Below are positions 11,628 through 24,584 of a DNA stretch of 64,000 nt, piece by piece. Both the position numbers and the translations under genes were made by a program. The notes beneath the pieces are model-generated. The model was not told the DNA's origin and made no database searches. It saw only the letters and a list, made by a program, of their open reading frames with translations. This DNA is from Alnus glutinosa. Lineage: Eukaryota; Streptophyta; Magnoliopsida; Fagales; Betulaceae. The stretch is taken from NCBI RefSeq assembly GCF_958979055.1, contig NC_084899.1, positions 23,193,501-23,257,500 on the forward strand, read 5' to 3'. The first letter of the stretch is position 1; every line of letters begins with the position of its first letter.

Positions 11628-14600
11628 ATGGTGGAGGAAGAAGGAACGGCGAGGCGGCTCTGGATCAAGTTCCGAAACGATTCTGTTTTCGCCCTCTACA
11701 CACCCTTCTTCGTGTGTCTGGCCTCCGGCCAACTCCACTCCGAGACCTTTCGCCGTTGCGTCTCTCAGGACGTCCCTTTCCTCAAGGCCTTCGCTCAGGC
11801 GTAAGCTCCTTGATCGATCATAGATACCATGCGTACATACATATATGCATATATACATACATCATACATACATGTTACGTGTGTGGTGAAATCGGAATCT
11901 GAGGATTCTTGGATTGTAGGTACCAAATGGCGGAGGACTGCGCAGACGATGACGACGACAAGAGCGCAATACGCGACTTGAGGAAACGCGTGGTGCAGAG
12001 GCTTAAGGCGCACGATACTCTCGTCCGAGTAAGCTTTACCATCTTTCTAATTCTATTTGTTCTCTTTTTCTCTTAATTCTCTTTTTCTTTTATTTTTTAA
12101 TCTTTTAAAGTTAAGTTCACTAATTTTCTGTTTTTTTTTCTTCTTTGTTTCTTTATTTTTTAAAAATAAAATTATGATTTTTGTGTTTATTTTCTTGATT
12201 TGAATTCGGTTTGTCTGTTATCCATTTGTGTCAGGATCTTTTTGAGTAGGTCCTGTTTGGCTCCCGAGAAAACTGAACCGAAAGAAGGAAACTAATAACT
12301 GAAACTTTTTCTTTTGTTCCCTTTTTTTTTGTTGGCTGCCTCTCCACTTGATCAGAGAAAAGAAGATTAGGAAAGCAATCGGAATTTCTAGATCCTCGTC
12401 ATACTTGTTTAACTAACCAAATCTTGGAATTCGTTTCGGTTGTTACACATTTCTGACGATTTTGTTTTCGCTGTTCATGTTTCTTTTTGTGAATCTTGAT
12501 GCTTAGTTCGTTACTCTCTTGCATTCTCATTCCCACGGTTTTAATGAACCATCAATTGGCGTATTTTAGTTTCTCATTTGCAAGATTGCTCTTTTAAATT
12601 TATACACACATTCGAACATATATGTGCTTCTTGGATATGGTGTGTGACGTATAAGCAATGTTATCTTTTAAGACTGTGAAATGTAAGGAACAAAATGATA
12701 GATTTGATCATGATTATTATGGCCATCGCCAACATATTCTGATTAATGAAAAGAATTAGTGCCCGGTAAAGTCATATGAGTTTATGTATTTCTAGCCATC
12801 CCGTTATTAACTAATCGATGGATAAAAGTGTTATTTTGGCATTGATCTCTGTTTGTAGTTATTATGAACCAAATCATTGTCCTTTATTTCATTGGCCATG
12901 GTGATGGAATTGGTGAGCGCAAACTTTTGTTCATGTTACTGAGATTATTTTTATGTTGATTAGCCGATGTCTGTGGGAACCATAAGCAGTCTATTGCATG
13001 GGCTTAGTTTTCTTGTAGACCGGTTACCACTAGGGTTGAGAAATGCTGAACTTCATTCGTCCATTGCAATGCTTCCTTTTAAACTATAGTTTTGGCTATC
13101 AGCTTCAGTATAATATTTACAAGATTACCATGCAGGAATGGGGCTTTGAACCCCCAGATGAGAGCATTTCCGACAATGCAAGAGTAAAATACATAGAGTT
13201 CTTATTGGCTGCTGCCTCAGGGAGAGTCGAAGGAGAAACAGTTCCTGATAAAATTGCAACTCCTTTTGAGAGGACAAAAGTTGCTGCTTATACTCTTGGT
13301 GCTATGGCACCTTGTATGAGGCTCTATTCCTTTATAAGTAGGGAGATCCAGGCTCTTCTACATCCAGATGATAGCGGTCACATTTACAAGAAATGGATTG
13401 AAAGTTATTCTTCTCAAACTTTTGAGGTCCGTCATATTATCAGCTGCATTTAACCTTTTTGTTCAAACCTTTAGCCAATCAGAAAAAAAAAAAAAAAAAA
13501 AATGTTGTTGGAGTTGCAGCTGAAATATTTGTCATTATTACTCAGTAATCTTCTTTCTGAATTCAGGCATTTGCTTTGCAAATTGAAGATATGCTGGATA
13601 AACTTAGCATTTCTTTGACAGGTGAAGAGCTTGAAGTCATAGAAAAGCTATATCATCAAGCTCTTAAACTTGAAGTGGATTTTTTCGCTACTCAGCCAAC
13701 TACTCAGCACACTATAGTCCCCCTGGCTCTTGTGCATGACCCTGCGGAACATCATCTTAACATATTTTGTGACTTTGACTTAACATGCGCTGCTTTTGAT
13801 TCCGCTGCTATATTAGCAGAGATTGCAATCATAACAGCACCGAAGGCTGATTCAGATGGATCTGAAAACCAACTTATTCGAATGTCATCAGCTGACTTGA
13901 GGAGCACATGGGTTGCTCTTTCCACCCAGTATACTGAAGAGTATGAACAATGCATAGAAAGCATGACAGATGGCAGAAAAGGTTTGATAACTGATTAGTG
14001 GGATTACTTCTTGATTTATGCCTTGTACTTTGAGTGTAATATGCTGAAACATTTTGAAAGTTAGTCAAACGAGATATTTGCTGAATAATGACTATACTGT
14101 TTGTATTTCTAGTGGAACATTTTGATTATGAAGGTCTGCGTAAAGCCCTTGAACAAGTTGCAAATTTTGAGAGAGAAGCAAATACAAGGGTGATTAACTC
14201 AGGAGTGCTTAAAGGTTTAAATCTTGATGATATAAGGCGGGCTGGCCAGCGTCTCATTCTTCAAGAAGGTTGTAGAGGGTTCTTTCAGAAGATTGTGAAA
14301 AATGATACTCTGAAGACTGAAGTTCATGTTCTCTCATACTGTTGGTGTGGTGATCTCATTAGGTCAGCTTTCTCATCAGGTATAATTTTCGAATATACAT
14401 GTATATTTTACTGTGTAGAGATACATATCTCTATACATGACACATGCAAAGAAACATAACGTCAAAAGAACCTTGAAAGAAAATATTTATTAATGTCCTT
14501 GATTCACTTAGATTCATTTGTACATGAGGGTTGTTGGTGGCAGTATTTAGCTTGATGTACAGTTTTTTATCTGCATATGTTCTGCTGAGCTAAGATGACA

Positions 14601-15840
14601 CCTGATCTCTTCCTCATTATCCTCATAGGATCACCGCTCCTACACATTACATGAGCTGTTCAACCCTTACAGAAAGGGGCTTTGGGAGTTCTTGAGTAGC
14701 GAATGATGCTTTCTTGATCAATAATGTGCTGATTGACAAATTCAAGATAAAATGTTTATTCATGAAATTGATAAAATAAAAATATTTATGAATCTTGATA
14801 TCTAGAGAAGGAATGGTGATGGTGATGATGGAATGACAATAATAATTATGAAGCCTATGACCTGGTTTGAAGAGAAGCGAAGCATAGACAGTGGGCAATT
14901 AGCTGAAATACATAAATATAATATGAGGGGATGCCCCAGGGAAACCAGGAATGAATATCATGTTCAATTTAGTTATAAGAGTTAAAATGTTATCTCAGAC
15001 CTTGTGAAACTCTGTGATCTGGGGTGAACTTGGGATAAGCAATCCATTGTTGTTACTAGAGACACATATTCATAAATGCTGTATTTATTTACTGAGGCCT
15101 AAGGCCTTCGATTGATTTCTCCTGGAGGCTCTTGAAAAATAACAGTAGATTCTGCTTTTGTACAAAATATTAAAAAATACATGGGTTGTAATTCCACTCC
15201 CTTTTGAATTAGAATTTTTGACATTCTAATACTTATAGTGATGAAATTTCACGCCTTCTTTTGGCTGCTTGTTTTGGAAGCTGAAGGGATGAGATCCAGA
15301 GTATGCTGATTGCATGTCCCTTTCTTCTAATAATCTTGTTGCAATATTAGACATGTTCATCTGAACATACTCTTTCTCTTCTTCTTATTGTGTGTTGGCA
15401 TACAATGATTTCTGTTTCGTTGAGCAGGGGATCTAGATGAGCTAAAAGTCCATTCAAATGAGCTTAGTTTTGAAGAATCAGTCTCTACGGGTGACATTGC
15501 TAAGAAAATTGAGTCTCCCATGGAAAAGCTTCAAGCCTTCAGTGACATTCTAAACGATTGCAACAGCAAAGGGAAGCGCTTGACAGTTTACATCGGTGGC
15601 GATGTGGGCGACTTCCTTTGCCTGCTTCAAGCAGATGTGGGCATTGTAATTGGTTCAAGTTCAAGCCTAAGGAGACTGGGAGAACACTTTGGTGTTTCTT
15701 TTGTCCCATTGTTCTCCGGTTTGGTGAAGAAACAGGGAGAACTCGTTGAAGATGGCTCCTGTATTTGGAAAGGGCTATCTGGCATTCTTTATACAGTCTC
15801 AAGTTGGGCTGAGATACACGCATTTCTTTTGGGATCATAA
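11628..15840 (+). CDS. TH2: Bifunctional TenA-HAD thiamin monophosphate phosphatase (TH2)
   Basis: Removes phosphate from thiamin monophosphate, the last step before thiamin in plants; the TenA part acts in salvage of thiamin breakdown products. Six exons: 11628-11800, 11920-12028, 13136-13426, 13567-13981, 14113-14379, 15428-15840; all introns GT/AG, 1668 nt, 555 residues. N-terminal TenA domain (from LWIKFRNDSVFALYTPFFVC; includes FLKAFAQAYQMAEDCADDDDDK and TKVAAYTLGAMAPCMRLY). C-terminal HAD domain with motif I DFDLT in IFCDFDLTCAAFDS, LSYCWCGDLIRSAF, and motif IV in GGDVGDFLCLLQADVGIV. It follows Arabidopsis At5g32470 closely over its length. The start MVEEEGTARRLW is the only in-frame ATG, so this form is predicted to be cytosolic unless an upstream exon exists. 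Confidence 0.94.
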
Positions 15841-16744
15841 AACCTCTCTAGCTCTCTCTTTCGTGTTTTGTTATTGTTAGAAAAATTCCCAAGAGAAATT
15901 CATTGCACAGTAGGACATACATAGAGTAGAAATGGTGGCTACTTTTATCCAAGGACCACAGGTCGGCCCTTAGTCTTTTTTTCTTCAGGGTCTACCACCC
16001 AGAAATATACAGAAGTTTTCCTAGAGTAAAAAAAATATTCTAGGAATAGAGTCAGATTACTCATAAGAATCTCTCCTTTTTCTTTTTCTTTTTCTTTTTT
16101 CATTCATCTCATGTATTCACCTTCACTGTTGTATGTGACTTGGAAGCTTCAAACTGTTAATCATGATGAAGATTTCAGTAGCAACTTGTTTGTCTGATTA
16201 GCTTTTTTATACTGATAGATGTTATGATCTGCGACAAATGTTGGGAGCAGATTTTAAATTTTGTATCAAGTTTATAGGTACTACTTTGTTCGGAGAGATG
16301 CCGAGCTTGTTGGACGGGCAGGGCTGGAGGTAGAGAGGAAGACTGACTGAGCACAGGCAATGATGGCCTTGTTCCCCTCATATTAATCCACTGGAAAACA
16401 AAGAAGATTCAATATCAATAGAACTCAAAAGACATGGTAAATTAGCTGAATGAATAGGACAGTCTTCCTTCAAATTGGGTTGGATAAATTGTTTTTAACT
16501 CAATCTATTAAATTAATATCTATCTTAGCACGTGAGAGTCACACTCTAAGGACAAATGTCAGTTTAATAAATCAAGTTGTCCTATAACTACCGGAGGGCA
16601 ATGATAAACGTAAAAAATAGGAACTCTAGTTAGGACTCAAAAAATTGTATAAAATGTCGTCTTCAAACTATCATTGGGGTTGCAATATTCATTTATTACA
16701 CAAAAAAAATGACGAAAATACTCTTATGATAAAAGATTTAAATG

Positions 16745-16775
<31 letters not shown>

Positions 16776-16919
16776 TGAGGAGAACATTACAAATTGCGAT
16801 AAATGTACTTTCACCGAATTCAAAAGTCCGTACTCTCCGGCCCAACATGTCATAAGAATGAACCCAGAGAATTGTCAACTCCATCATCGGGCCATAAGCC
16901 CAAGCTCCAATTCTTAACA

Positions 16920-16937
16920 CCCCCCCCCCCCCCCCCC
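16920..16937. repeat. 18-bp poly-C tract
   Basis: Uninterrupted C run followed directly by an A-rich tract (16938-16963). It may be a sequencing or assembly weak point. Confidence 0.9.
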
Positions 16938-18429
16938 AAAAAAAAAAAGAAAAAAAAAAAAAAGAGGAGCTATATATATATTTGTTGATCAGATTTGCCT
17001 CTTCAACGTGGGTCCCAGATATATTAGGGCCCAAAAAAAACATGCACGTGGCACATGTGCAATCAGTAGCACAAATATGATCCCATTTTCACCTTCTTCT
17101 CCGATCATCTCCAACTCGATCTTCACAACTAGATGAAAGAGTGGTCTTTGGGCATAAAGCCATGTGGACGCACGTAGGCCTTCACCCCCCTCCAAATCCA
17201 ATCATAGGGAAGAAGGGACTTCCCAAGGAAGCCGCTGTTTCACATGGCTGCCTCAACAGGTAATATTAAAAAAATTGCACCATTTTCACTCTCTTCTTTT
17301 TTTTAAAATAATAAAAAAAGAAAACAAATCCAGCAGATCCACATGGTGTGCATGTGAAAATGGCATGGAAGAGGCAATGGCAGTTGGTGGGCTCAGACCA
17401 TGATTGATAATGTGCATCACTTTCCTCCCATTTCCTCCTCTCTTTGCTGCTCCCTCCCTTTGTTTTTTTATTCTGCTTTTGATTTGTGCACACCCCCATT
17501 TTTCTCAAATTTATACCCATCTTTTTTTTTCCTGACAGTTTTCTTTTTTTAAAAAAATTGAGTAGGAGAAAATTCCTTGTAATCAGTCTATTAAACTGAT
17601 AGCTGTCCTTAAAAATATATGATTCTTACGTGCATTTTAATAAGATTAACGGAACATGCGAGAGTCGGAGCAAGATGAAACATTTTAAGGGTTTAGATTA
17701 GATTTTGTACATGTTGATTACGTAGCCATGTCATTTAAATTTTTTAAATGATATGGCAATATGTACACCGTCAGATGTTGTAAAATTTAAATAAAAACTA
17801 CGAAATCATTTATCTCTATGTCACTTCAAATTAAGAGAATCTTATTTTGTAAGAATCACGTGCTCTTAGAATAAATGTTAATTTAATTGATCTAATTAAA
17901 AGAATTTTCTATAAACCAACTTGGAGAAAACTGTGTTTCTCTTTTCCTCCGAAATACTCATTTTGACATAGGACCACAAACAATTTTATAATGTTCTAGA
18001 TTATGGGTAAATGATTTTTTTTTTTTTTCCCTGTTTGGATGAATGGAAATGTTTTATTCAATATGGAAAAGAAACCAAAGAAAAAAGAAAAGGAAAAAAC
18101 AACTTGTTATATTAACATTTGATGTGGCCCATATCAATTCATCTTTTGACAAAGAGAAGAGTTTTGTTTTTGTTCTATGTCTGCTTCACCCTATAACATG
18201 GAAAGATTCCTTTCTCTTAAATCTTAATCATAACTAATAACTAACATGCTCGTCGAGCAATCAAGGCCAATTAACTATTAAATGGATGATGTGTCTGATC
18301 TAGTGGTGCTCTTAAAATATTTCCAGGATAATGTCTACTTTCCCATCTAAGATGTCTACAATTTGTGTGTTCTCTTTTCTTGCCAAATATAAATTTAACA
18401 GAGTTACATGTATGTTCCAACCCAATACG

Positions 18430-18870
18430 GAATTCGCATGTTAGACTTGAGGGGTCTGATCTATTTAAAAAATTGGGTCGGATTAAGATTAACCTATATA
18501 ATTTTATACCTATGTCTCGACACGACTCGAACCCGACACGCGATATTGGGGGTTAACAATTTTCGACACAACTCGCAAACTCGACACGAAATTAGCAGGT
18601 TATGATTGATAGGTCTAGCATGTTTAATTAAATGGGTCAGATTGTGACTGCCATATATATATATATACTTATGTCTTAACATGACCTGAACCTGACACAT
18701 GACATTTGGAACTGATAATTTTTTACACCACCCGCGAACCCGACATGAAATTAGCGAGTTAGATTTGATGGGTTTAGCTCATTTAATTAAATGAATCAAA
18801 TTATAGTTGCTCTATATAGTCTTATATTAATGCCCTGACACAACCTAAACTTGACACGAATTGCCACCCT
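18430..18870. repeat. 159-bp tandem repeat, about 2.7 copies
   Basis: Equivalent points GGGTCGGATT (18475), GGGTCAGATT (18634) and GAATCAAATT (18793) are 159 bp apart each time. Units share ACCTATGTCTCGACACGAC-like, CGAACCCGACA-like and TTTAATTAAATG segments and have diverged strongly. A related single fragment is at about 33310-33455. Confidence 0.8.
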
Positions 18871-20178
18871 TAAATAAAAATGAATAACGATTTTTATGTT
18901 TTGATGAACATTTTGTGTTTTGGATTATTTGTTAATCTCTTTATCTTAAAAACAAAAAACAAAAAATAAAGTCGTTAGCAAAGATGGCCAGGGGTATTGG
19001 GGGCTAGTTTAATAAACTAATTTTCTCACATGGGTTTGATTTTGATGTTAGGTTTGATCACATGTACATCAATGTCCTTTGTTGGATCCCCGACCTTTAA
19101 TCTTTATGCTTCATAATGTGATTGTGGGTCCACCTTATGCATCATTTCTGAATCTTTGTCATACTTAGAAGTTACCCTTTACCAGTGGGCTAATCTAAGA
19201 TGAAACCTAAATCATTTGTGCATGCAGGGCTTTGAGTTCCACTTCCACACTCGTGTAAGTTGCTTAAAGATGGCTTTTTTTAACAATAATCTATTCATCC
19301 GTGTACTAGGTGAAGATTAACAAGATGGGACCCATTTTAGAATAGGGTATAAGCATTGGATCGGGATTGGCGAATTCGTTGATCGAAATGCAGCCCAAGA
19401 TGTGATAGATGCCTTCTCTCAATTGACTGTCCGAATTAGCAGATAGCCAGCTTGCCATAATTTGAGGGAATCCCGGTCCATAAGCACCCGCTTCATTGTA
19501 ATAAATCAATTGAAATTGCCTTATTCCAACTTTGTATAGCTAATAGGAGGAGCTAATCCATCACTTTTCCTCTCTCTTTTAATAGTCAATAGAATTTGAA
19601 CCCACGACCATAAAATAAGAAAATGGACAAGAAGCACATTACAGTTAATCTTCTTCATTTCACTGCTATGTGACGACTATTCTATTTTATTGCATTTAAT
19701 GGCGTACATAACGTCACATCATTTAAAAAATTTAAAAGACGGGGTCACATATTCACCGTGCGTCAATAAATATGTAAAATTAAATCTTAAGTATGAAATG
19801 GATCCTTAAAACAAAGAGGATCATGATGCAGTTGACCATGAATAACAGAAGAAGTGGAAGAAGAAACAATAATGCACCGTTTATAAGGATACATTCCCTC
19901 CCCATGTTTAATGTCGGAGAAGCTTCCAATAAGTCCAAACTTCCCCGTCATTATTTGCTGATTAACAGCTGTTGCAGAACCCAAGACCTCACGAGCCCTT
20001 GAAAAATAAAATGAAAGAAGCCAATCATTTAGTTTTTTGTTAATATTTATATATATATATATATATATACCAACTCATTTGCATTAATCAACTTCTTTCC
20101 ACTCTAGCTTCCTCATAAAACAAACACTCACAGTACTCAGTTCTTTCATTCTGGCTATAGCTGTTTCAGCTAGTGGAA

Positions 20179-20193
20179 ATGGTGGCAAACTGA
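20179..20193 (+). promoter_or_regulatory. Short uORF before the receptor kinase
   Basis: ATG GTG GCA AAC TGA: four codons and a stop, ending 13 nt before the main ATG at 20207. The start context AAATGG is moderate to good (G at +4). If the transcript starts upstream, most ribosomes would meet this first; reinitiation so close behind would be poor, so it could lower translation. Confidence 0.55.
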
Positions 20194-20206
20194 GAAATTA
20201 AGAGAA

Positions 20207-23200
20207 ATGAAGAACAACATGCAACTGATCAAAACCCAGTTGTGGTTCTTCTTCTTCTGCTTCATATACTGTTACATTGGTTGTTATTCTTCCGGTTCTG
20301 TTGCTGCAGTTGATGATGAAGTAACAGTTCTACTTTCGATAAAAGCGGGTCTTGTTGATCCATTAGTCAGCCTCCGGGATTGGAGATTGCCGGAGAATGC
20401 AGCTCACTGTAACTGGACTGGAGTGTGGTGCAACTCCATTGGAGCTGTTGAGAAGCTTGATCTCTCCTACATGAATCTCAGTGGCCTTGTGTCGGATGAT
20501 ATCCAACGGCTACAAAGTCTCACTTCTCTCAACTTGTGCTGCAATGCATTTTCTTCTTCCTTGCCAAAATCAATTTCCAATCTCACAGCATTGAAGAGCC
20601 TTGATATCAGCAATAATTCTTTTGTCGGAAGTTTTCCAGGAGGAGGCTTAAGAAGGCTAACAACCTTGAATGCTTCAAGCAACGATTTCTCGGGTTTTCT
20701 TCCTGAGGATCTTGGAAATGCTACTTCCCTGGAGAGCCTGGATCTCAGGGGGAATTTCTTCCAAGGCTCAATTCCAAAGTCCTTCAAGAACTTGCAGAAG
20801 TTGAAGTTTCTTGGCCTTGCTGGTAATAACCTTACAGGCAACATCCCGGGAGAGCTTGGGCAGCTTTCATCACTGGAGAAGATTATTCTTGGGTACAATG
20901 AATTTGAAGGTGAAATCCCTGCAGAGTTTGGAAATCTCACCAAACTCAAGTATCTTGATTTGTCGCCGGGCAATCTTAGCGGCAAGATTCCAGCTGAATT
21001 GGGGAGGTTAAAGCTACTAGAGACTGTATACTTGTACGGGAACAATTTTGAAGGCAGTATTCCACCAGCTATTGGCAACATAACTGCATTAATTTTGCTG
21101 GATCTCTCTGATAACATGTTATCAGGGGAAATTCCAGCTGAGATAGCTGAGCTGAAGAACTTGCAGCTCTTGGATCTAAAGTGCAACCAGTTGTCAGGTT
21201 CAGTTCCTATTGGACTAGGAGGTTTGACTCAATTACGGGTTCTTGAGCTGTGGAACAACTCTTTATCAGGCCCATTGCCAAGTGATCTAGGGAAGAATTC
21301 ACCATTTCAGTTGTTGGATGTATCGTCCAATGCATTCTCTGGTGAGATTCCAGCAACCTTGTGCAATGGGGGCAATCTCACAAAGCTCATTCTTTTCAAC
21401 AATGCCTTCTCGGGGCCGATTCCAGTTGGCTTATCGACATGTCTCTCACTTATCCGTGTTCGAATGCAGAACAATCTTCTTTCTGGGACAATTCCTGGGG
21501 GCCTTGGCAAACTAGGGAAGCTTGACAGGTTAGAATTGGCAAATAATAGGCTCACTGGTCAGATCCCAGATGATATGGGTTCTTCTACATCACTTTCTTT
21601 TATTGATTTCTCTAGAAACCGCCTCCAGTCTTCTCTTCCTTCCACCATTCTTTCCATTCAAAAACTGCAAACCTTCATGGCCTCAAACAATAACTTAGAA
21701 GGTGAAATCCCTGACCAATTCCAGGACTTTCCTTCACTTTATATGCTTGATCTCTCAGTGAACCATTTCTCTGGAAGCATTCCAGAAACCATTGCTTCAT
21801 GTCAGAAATTGGTTGTTTTGAATCTCAGGAACAACCAACTGACAGGACAAATCCCAAAAGCAATTGCGATGATGCCCACATTGGCCGCTCTTGATCTATC
21901 CAATAACTCTCTTACTGGGGGAATACCAGATAATTTTGGAATCTCTCCAGCCTTAGAAATGCTCAATGTTTCATACAACAAGCTAGAAGGTCCTGTTCCA
22001 ACAAATGGTGTGCTAAGAACTATAAACCCAGATGATCTTGTGGGCAATGCCGGTCTCTGCGGTGGTGTACTCCCTCCATGCCATGGAAATTTGGCATTCA
22101 AATCAAGCCATGGGAGCTTGCGCGCAAAGCACATTATTGCTGGATGGATCATTGGAGTTTCATCTTTTTTAGCAATTTTGTTTGCTCTTTTTGGTGCTCT
22201 GACTCTGTATAAAAGGTGGTATTCAAATGGAAGTTGCTTCGAAGAAAAATATGAAACAGGCAATGGGGAGTGGCCATGGAGATTGATGGCATTCCAGAGG
22301 CTTGGCTTCACAACTGCTGACATTCTAGCTTGCATCAAGGAATCAAATGTAATTGGTATGGGAGCAACTGGGACTGTGTATAAGGCTGAGATGCCTCGAC
22401 TGAATACAATTGTGGCAGTCAAAAAGTTATGGAGATCAGAAGCTGATATCGAAACTGGAAGCAGAAATGATCTTGTTGGAGAGGTGAATCTCCTGGGAAG
22501 GCTAAGGCATCGAAATATTGTTCGGTTATTGGGATGTATTCATAATGACATCAATGTGATGATAATCTATGAGTTTATGCAAAATGGCAGCCTTGGGGAA
22601 GCCTTGCATGGCAAGCAAGGAGGAAAGTTGCTTGTAGACTGGGTTTCTCGGTATAACATAGCTCTTGGAGTTGCACAGGGGCTTGCGTATCTCCACCATG
22701 ATTGTCACCCACCTGTCATCCATCGAGACATCAAGTCGAATAACATTCTGCTTGATGCAAATCTTGAGGCAAGGATTGCAGATTTTGGGTTGGCAAGGAT
22801 GATGATCAGGAAGAATGAGACAGTTTCAATGATTGCAGGATCCTATGGATACATAGCTCCAGGTCAGTTACTACTTTTCAATCAAATTGTCTCTGATTTT
22901 ATTTGCAACAGCAAGAAACTGGTTAATTGGCCATGCTGCTAGAGATATGAAACTTGTGAGATCCAAAAACATATCCTGAAGCTCTATTGATCTGTGAATT
23001 TCTCAGCACTTCAGGATGAGGAGCTAAATTGAATGGTTAGGGTCACTAGATAAGGCACCATAGTTATTAGAATATTTTTCAAATAATTAAATTCACAATT
23101 CGAACCTTGTTTCCGTAATTCATCTCTCATTTCAATTTAATATTTCACGTGGTAGGGGAGTTTGAGCCTATATACGAGGGAAATTTACCATTTCTTATCA

Positions 23201-23704
23201 ATTTAATCTTTTATGATAAGTGGTGATTTAAGAAAAACACCTTACCTTTACTTGTTTGACAACTAACAATTTTAAAATTTTTGTGATTTCTCTGCAGAAT
23301 ATGGGTACACCTTGAAGGTTGATGAAAAGATTGACATATATAGTTTTGGAGTTGTTCTACTGGAGCTTCTCACAGGAAAGAGGCCATTAGATCCTGAGTT
23401 TGGAGAGTCTGTTGACATTGTGGAGTGGATACGATGGAAAATTAGAGACAATAAATCATTAGAAGAAGCACTGGACACCATTGCAGGAAATTGCAGGCAT
23501 GTTCAGGAAGAGATGCTCTTAGTCCTCAGAATAGCTCTTCTTTGCACTGCCAAGCTCCCAAGGGACAGACCCTCCATGAGGGATGTCATCACAATGCTAG
23601 GAGAGGCAAAGCCTCGGAGAAAAAGCAGCAGCAATAATGATGGACTTACCACTAACAAGGAGAAACCAGTCTTCAGCACATCACCTGTAAATGGCCTTCT
23701 GTAG
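20207..23704 (+). CDS. MIK1: LRR receptor-like kinase, MIK1/PXL2 type (LRR XI)
   Basis: Plasma-membrane receptor kinase; Arabidopsis MIK1 (PXL2) acts with MDIS1 in pollen-tube guidance, and the group includes peptide receptors related to PXY. Two exons: 20207-22862 and 23298-23704 (CCA G|AA TAT, GT/AG), 3063 nt, 1020 residues. Order: signal peptide (hydrophobic [15 protein letters not shown]), N-terminal LRR cap with CNWTGVWC, about 20-plus LRRs, transmembrane helix at about 643-665 ([20 protein letters not shown]), kinase with Gly-loop GMGATG from 717, VAVKK (Lys 739), HRDIKSNN (His 839), DFG at 859, and C-terminal tail ending [10 protein letters not shown]. All catalytic residues are present, so it should be active. 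Failing to splice the intron would add 25 residues after YIAP and stop at 22942, losing the rest of the kinase. Confidence 0.95.
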
Positions 23705-24136
23705 GAACAAAATTGTGTTCCCCCTTGGCTGTCATTTTGTTAAAATTTGTTCTTTTGTATGTAGATTTGTCTGTTAATGTTTGTAATCACCTTTTCATAT
23801 TGGTGTCTAAAGATTAACGGGTATATGAAATTAGATTTTCCTTGCAAATAAAGCTCCATTTTTTGCTCATATGTTGTATAATTGTTAGTATATTAATTAA
23901 ATATTAAATTCACCATTTTCTATCCATTTAAGCGAGCTTTTTGAATAAGTGACAATTTAACACAATATCGGAGCAAATGTTTTAAATTCGAACCTTGTTT
24001 CCATAACTTGTCTCTCATTTTAATTGAATATTTTATGTATTGAGTCTCACTTATGGTGTTTCCCAATTTTCTTCTATAGTTATCGTTCAACTCAATAATA
24101 GATAGAAAGTTTATAAGCACTCATAACCTTATTAAA

Positions 24137-24354
24137 GTTACGTTTGGTATGAAGAATGGATATTCCATTAAGAAAATAAATAATTTCTATTAAAAATAGA
24201 ATAATATGGAATGAAATAGCATTATAATAGCCATTCCCATAAGAGTGATTATTTTTTGAATGTTAAATCATTATCATATGCTATAACACAAGATTATTTT
24301 ATTCTATATTATTCATTTTTTCTAAAAGAATAACCATTAGTACCAAAAGAAACC
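24137..24354. mobile_element. MITE family C, copy 1
   Basis: Starts GTTACGTTTGGTATGAAGAA and ends TTAGTACCAAAAGAAAC, imperfect inverted ends. The interior (GGAATGAAATAGC...AATAGCCATTCCC) matches the copy at 55673-55924. It abuts the next MITE almost directly. Confidence 0.7.
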
Positions 24355-24358
24355 TAAG

Positions 24359-24584
24359 GCCTTGTTTGATAAGGAAGTGAGAGTAGTAATAATAAGTGAT
24401 AGATGTGATATAAAGTAAAAAGAATTTATATGAAAAAGTGAAAAAGTATTGTATTATAATAAATTTTTTTTAAATAGTAATAAAAAATTATTAACGTGAT
24501 ATAAAATTAGAATGTTTTGAAGTTAATTGTTTTTGAAAAAAATAAAGAGGAAGAGAGAATTTTCTCTCCCTTGCCAAACAAGCC
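24359..24584. mobile_element. MITE family B, copy 1 (GGCCTTGTTTGG ends)
   Basis: Ends GGCCTTGTTTGATAAGG / CCTTGCCAAACAAGCC. The interior GATGTGATATAAAGTAAAAAG and AATAGTAATAAAAAATTATT is shared with copies at 37875, 53180 and 56819. The ends are hAT-like; no clean duplication seen. Confidence 0.75.

Larger units (their letters stand above)
15841..20178. other. Intergenic DNA between TH2 and the receptor kinase
   Basis: The first ~500 bp probably holds the TH2 3' UTR. Beyond lie (AT)n at 16749-16774, an 18-bp C run joined to A-rich sequence at 16920-16970, a 159-bp tandem repeat at 18430-18870 (listed) and a short unknown open stretch near 19306-19509. The last few hundred bases, with (AT)n near 20049-20069, are the promoter side of the kinase gene. 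Confidence 0.55.

Noticed and set aside
18430-18870. CRISPR-like array
   Set aside because: Units are 159-bp diverged tandem copies without short exact repeats and unique spacers, and the DNA is a plant nuclear genome.
19306-19509. Small minus-strand protein
   Set aside because: The frame has no ATG at its start, no recognisable family and no splice context; possibly a degraded fragment.
20467-21186. 239-codon open frame antisense to the receptor kinase
   Set aside because: Shadow of the LRR-coding strand; periodic leucine codons leave the opposite frame open.
22863-22942. Kinase frame running on into the intron
   Set aside because: GT/AG splice to 23298 restores the conserved [19 protein letters not shown] continuation; the read-through loses the kinase C-lobe.
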